NCBI GenBank assembly: GCA_905233525.1
Contig: CAJOEW010000005.1
Location: 1 to 49,401 of the forward strand
Source of the DNA: an uncultured Synergistales bacterium
Lineage (GTDB): Bacteria; Synergistota; Synergistia; Synergistales; Aminobacteriaceae
Direction: 5' to 3'
Length of the DNA: 49,401 nucleotides
The notes under the pieces were generated by a model. The model did no database searches and was not told where the DNA came from. It worked only from the letters and a program-made list of their open reading frames with translations. Position 1 is the first letter of the stretch, and the number at the start of each line of letters is the position of its first letter. Shown here in pieces: positions 46,352 to 49,401 of this stretch. Position numbers and translations under genes: made by a program.

Positions 46352-46394
46352 GCGGGGTGAAGGGCGATTTTTTTGGAACCTTGCCCCGTTTTTT
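46352..46394 (+). terminator. Terminator-like hairpin between acpP and fabF
   Basis: GCGGGGTGAAGG...CCTTGCCCCG followed by T6. Confidence 0.7.
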
Positions 46395-46419
46395 GTGTAT
46401 AGATTAAGGAGTTGATTAC

Positions 46420-47667
46420 ATGACAGAAAAACGCAGAGTCGTTGTCACAGGCTTAGGTCCAGTCAGTCCGATCGGCATAGGTAAGGAAATTTATTGGGAT
46501 GCCTTGCGCAATGCTAAAAACGGAATACAAAAGATCACAGATTTTGATCTTGGAGATTGTCCTGTAACAATAGGTGCGGAAGTAAAAGATTTTGAGCCTG
46601 AAAAATTCATGCCTCTCAAAGAAGCCAGACGCGCGGATCGTGTGATTCAATTTGCTGTTGCGGCTTCAAAGCTTGCTGTAGAGGATTCCGGCATTGATTT
46701 ATCTTCAATGGATCCATATAGAATCGGCGTATATATCGGAACTGGTCAAGGCGGTATTGAAACGTCATTTAGTAATTTCAGGGTAATGCTCGAAAAAGGA
46801 TCGCGCCGTGTCAGTCCGCATTTTATCCCTATGATGATCTCGAACATGTCTACGGCTTATGTTGCTATATTGCTTGGAGCAAAAGGCCCTAATATGTGTG
46901 TAGTAACAGCTTGTGCAACGTCGTTACATAGTATGGGCGAGGCTTATCACGCGATCGTCAGAGATGATGCCGATGTAATAATTTCAGGCGGTTCGGAAGC
47001 GGCATTAAGAGCTATAAGTATTGCCGGATTTGCTTCAATGAAGGCATTATCAACAAGGTGCGATGAACCTGAAAAAGCGAGCCGGCCATTTGATAAAAAC
47101 CGTGACGGATTTGTAATGGGCGAAGGTGCCGGCGTTGTAGTTCTTGAAGAATTAAATCACGCGCTTGCACGAAATGCCCATATATATGCAGAATTTACAG
47201 GCTATGGAACTTCATGCGATGCAAGTCATATTACTGCGCCTGATCCAGAAGCACGCGGAGCCATTTTTGCAACAGAACACGCTATGAAAATGTCAGGCTG
47301 GAATAAAGATCAAATTGATTATATAAATGCTCACGGCACGTCAACAGGTTTAAACGACAAAATGGAAGCCGGAATGATCAATAAATTTTTTGGCGAATAT
47401 GCTAAAAATATAACTGTTACATCTACGAAGAGCATGATCGGACATTGTTTAGGAGCAGCCGGAGGACTTGAAGTAATTGCGTCATTGCAGGCCATCGAAG
47501 AAGGTTATATACATCCGACGCTGAATTATGAAACGCCTGATCCTGAGTGCGATATAAATATTTCAACCGGTGCCGGCGTGAAACGTGAAGTAAACCGTTT
47601 GCTTGTTAATAGTTTTGGATTCGGCGGACATAACGGCGTTTTAGCATTTGAGAAATTTAAAGGCTGA
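46420..47667 (+). CDS. fabF: 3-oxoacyl-ACP synthase II
   Basis: RRVVVTGLGPVSPIGIG, VVTACATSLHSMGEAYHAI, NAHGTSTGLNDKMEA, STKSMIGHCLGAAGGLE, NSFGFGGHNGVLAFEKF. Confidence 0.97.
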   Translation: MTEKRRVVVTGLGPVSPIGIGKEIYWDALRNAKNGIQKITDFDLGDCPVTIGAEVKDFEPEKFMPLKEARRADRVIQFAVAASKLAVEDSGIDLSSMDPYRIGVYIGTGQGGIETSFSNFRVMLEKGSRRVSPHFIPMMISNMSTAYVAILLGAKGPNMCVVTACATSLHSMGEAYHAIVRDDADVIISGGSEAALRAISIAGFASMKALSTRCDEPEKASRPFDKNRDGFVMGEGAGVVVLEELNHALARNAHIYAEFTGYGTSCDASHITAPDPEARGAIFATEHAMKMSGWNKDQIDYINAHGTSTGLNDKMEAGMINKFFGEYAKNITVTSTKSMIGHCLGAAGGLEVIASLQAIEEGYIHPTLNYETPDPECDINISTGAGVKREVNRLLVNSFGFGGHNGVLAFEKFKG

Positions 47668-47669
47668 TT

Positions 47670-48443
47670 ATGAACGAATATCACGGACCGTTACGCGAGC
47701 GTGCAATTATTGATGAGCGCGATCTTGACAGGCTTGAGGAAGATTTAGGCTATAAATTCAATGATCGTTTAACGTTAGAAGAAGCATTAACGCATTCGTC
47801 ATATTCTCACGAGCAGGGATTATATTACGATAATGAGCGGCTTGAATTTTTAGGCGATGCTATTTTAGATTTTGTTACGGCGCGTGCTTTATACAGAATG
47901 TATCCTGATGCAGGCGAGGGCGAATTAACAAATATGCGTTCTGAACTTGTGAGAGCTGAAAGTTTATACAGGAAAGCCGAAATTTTGCGAGTGCCTTATT
48001 TATTATTGCACGGGCGTTCAATGAGATCCGAGAATCTTCCGCGCTCAATATGTTCTGACGCAGTGGAGGCCATTATCGGAGCTATTTGCATTGACGGCGG
48101 AGTTGCAGCTGCTGAAAAAGTTATCAAGAAATTATTTTTAAGCAGTGTTGACGAGCAGGAAGCAGAATTAGATCCTAAATCACGTCTGCAAATCTGGTTA
48201 CAAAAGCGCGGATTGCCTTTACCTGTATATGAGCTTATCAGAGTCACAGGGCCGTCGCATAAACCTTTATTTGAAGTTCGTTTACGCATGAACGGTTTTG
48301 ATCACACGTCGACGGACACAACAAGAAAAGGCGCTGAATCAAATGTTGCCGAAGCGATATTAAACGATTTAAAAGAGCAGGAGCTTAAAGAATTAAAAGC
48401 TGCCGAAAAAAATCAGGCTCAGCAAGATTATGACGGCGATTAA
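47670..48443 (+). CDS. rnc: Ribonuclease III
   Basis: LEEALTHSSYSHEQGLYYDNERLEFLGDAILDFV, CSDAVEAIIGAICIDGG, dsRBD DPKSRLQIWLQKRGLPLPVYE...KGAESNVAEAIL. Confidence 0.95.
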   Translation: MNEYHGPLRERAIIDERDLDRLEEDLGYKFNDRLTLEEALTHSSYSHEQGLYYDNERLEFLGDAILDFVTARALYRMYPDAGEGELTNMRSELVRAESLYRKAEILRVPYLLLHGRSMRSENLPRSICSDAVEAIIGAICIDGGVAAAEKVIKKLFLSSVDEQEAELDPKSRLQIWLQKRGLPLPVYELIRVTGPSHKPLFEVRLRMNGFDHTSTDTTRKGAESNVAEAILNDLKEQELKELKAAEKNQAQQDYDGD

Positions 48444-49272
48444 AAAATTTTTAGTCTGCTTAATATTTTTATTGCTTGCAAATTCAACAGCCATGAGTGC
48501 AGAAAAGCTGAAAATAGCCGTAACTCACCCATGGCTTGCTATTTTAGCGAGTTTTATTGGCGGCGCTGAAGTTGAAATAATTCAAATATTAACCTGGAAT
48601 CCTGACGGCGATTTAATCAGAACATCGAACGGAAAAATTTTAAAAGAGCTTCCAGACCGCACAAAGATAATCGCAATAGACGAGGCCGAAGCAAAATCAG
48701 CAGGAATAAATTTAAACAAGAACGAAAAAAATTTTGACATAAGATTATTATATAAACCTTTCCCGATCGGCATTAACAGGATCGCAGATCCTTCTGTAGT
48801 GCCTTTTGTCGCTCAAAGAGTTTTAACGGCTTTATCAGAATGGGACGCGGCAAATTATCCGTTTTATCAAAGAAGGCTAGCAGAATTTCAAGCTCGTTTA
48901 TCAAGTTCAATGTTAGCAGGCCAAGTTTTAAACGGCGCTTTAATTTATGATCTAAGTGTTTCATCAGGGATTTTATTACAAGCTGCCGGTTGTAAAATCT
49001 CACGTCCGTCAAGTGAAATGCTTACGCAGCTGCAAAATTACGGAGCGGGCGCATTAAAAAATTTTGCCAATGAGAAACATTCACAAGGCTATATTATATT
49101 TATGGACGCATGGACGCATAAAAATATAAAGCGTCATCTCGAAGGACGTTCAGACGTATATTTATGGGCATTGCCTTCGATTGAAATGGATTATCCGTCA
49201 TTTTTGCACGAGCAATATATTTCATTATGGCAGAAAATAACAGCCAAGCCTTTACCAGGAATACGCAGATAA
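48430..49272 (+). CDS. Exported ZnuA/TroA-like metal-binding SBP family protein (tentative)
   Basis: Signal peptide; KLKIAVTHPWLAILASFIGGAEVEIIQILTWNPDGDLIRTSNGKILKELPDRTKIIAID. Confidence 0.5.
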   Translation: MTAIKKFLVCLIFLLLANSTAMSAEKLKIAVTHPWLAILASFIGGAEVEIIQILTWNPDGDLIRTSNGKILKELPDRTKIIAIDEAEAKSAGINLNKNEKNFDIRLLYKPFPIGINRIADPSVVPFVAQRVLTALSEWDAANYPFYQRRLAEFQARLSSSMLAGQVLNGALIYDLSVSSGILLQAAGCKISRPSSEMLTQLQNYGAGALKNFANEKHSQGYIIFMDAWTHKNIKRHLEGRSDVYLWALPSIEMDYPSFLHEQYISLWQKITAKPLPGIRR

Positions 49273-49290
49273 TTTTTTTGTGAGCTTTGA

Positions 49291-49296
49291 TATAAT
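49291..49296 (+). promoter_or_regulatory. Putative extended -10 (TGATATAAT) upstream of the terminal ORF
   Basis: TTTGATATAATTTGCACG. Confidence 0.45.
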
Positions 49297-49332
49297 TTGC
49301 ACGTTAAATCATATAAACGGAGGTTGATTTTT

Positions 49333-49401
49333 TTGGAATTTGCGTATAATAAAATTGGATCAGAGATCAGAGATCAGAGATCAGAGATCAGAGATCAGAG
49401 A
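49333..49401 (+). CDS. 5' end of an unidentified CDS containing a 7-bp tandem repeat (truncated by window end)
   Basis: SD ACGGAGGT followed by TTG 49333: MEFAYNKIGSEIRDQRSEIRDQR..., open to the end. Confidence 0.5.
   Translation, partial: MEFAYNKIGSEIRDQRSEIRDQR
49358..49401. repeat. 7-bp tandem repeat (GATCAGA)x6 plus GA, reaching the window end
   Basis: Six exact GATCAGA copies at 49358-49399 plus GA. Confidence 0.98.

Noticed and set aside
49358-49401. Terminal repeat as a CRISPR array
   Set aside because: Unit is 7 bp with no spacers; it is a simple tandem repeat.
1-49401. Prophage, integron, toxin-antitoxin, restriction-modification or anti-phage island
   Set aside because: No integrase, phage structural, TA or RM motifs recognised; the gene content is mainly housekeeping.

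Overview
The window is a gene-dense, AT-rich bacterial chromosome segment. It is most likely from Synergistota: there is a Synergist-CTERM-like C-terminus, a folK/fchA/fhs cluster, and a TolC with DivIVA/SepF combination. This taxonomic call is inference. Almost all of it is housekeeping: cobK (partial, left edge), folK-fchA-fhs, yggS-sepF-divIVA-recG-recX, a liv branched-chain amino-acid ABC operon with a fused LivM-LivG, argH, mazG, a carboxyltransferase, phoH-pgpH, an iron-type SBP, a solitary citX, cheV, an HI0933-type flavoprotein, tolC, a lytic transglycosylase, a Synergist-CTERM protein, a PAS-GTPase, mutL, a CAT-anticodon tRNA, a ROK sugar kinase, cheW, an amidase, a GerMN protein, a broken rdgB, a broken GT92 glycosyltransferase, an aminotransferase, mnmA, ccdA-like, ptb-like, the fapR-plsX-fabK-fabD-fabG-acpP-fabF-rnc lipid operon, and a metal-SBP-like gene. 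There is no CRISPR array, prophage or intact transposon. The points most worth a second look are: (1) a 7-bp tandem repeat (GATCAGA x6.3) starting 8 codons into a truncated ORF at the right edge, a candidate phase-variable locus; (2) a PAS-coiled-coil-dynamin-like GTPase with a degenerate G4 motif and an apparently leaderless promoter; (3) mazG and fabK, which both seem to need an ATT start codon at normal SD spacing; (4) a FapR-like operator next to a near-consensus promoter of the lipid operon; (5) an inverted repeat exactly bracketing the ROK kinase promoter; (6) adjacent rdgB and GT92 genes that have both decayed; (7) an unexplained 426-bp island between recX and livJ. No homology search was run; all family calls are from motif recognition.
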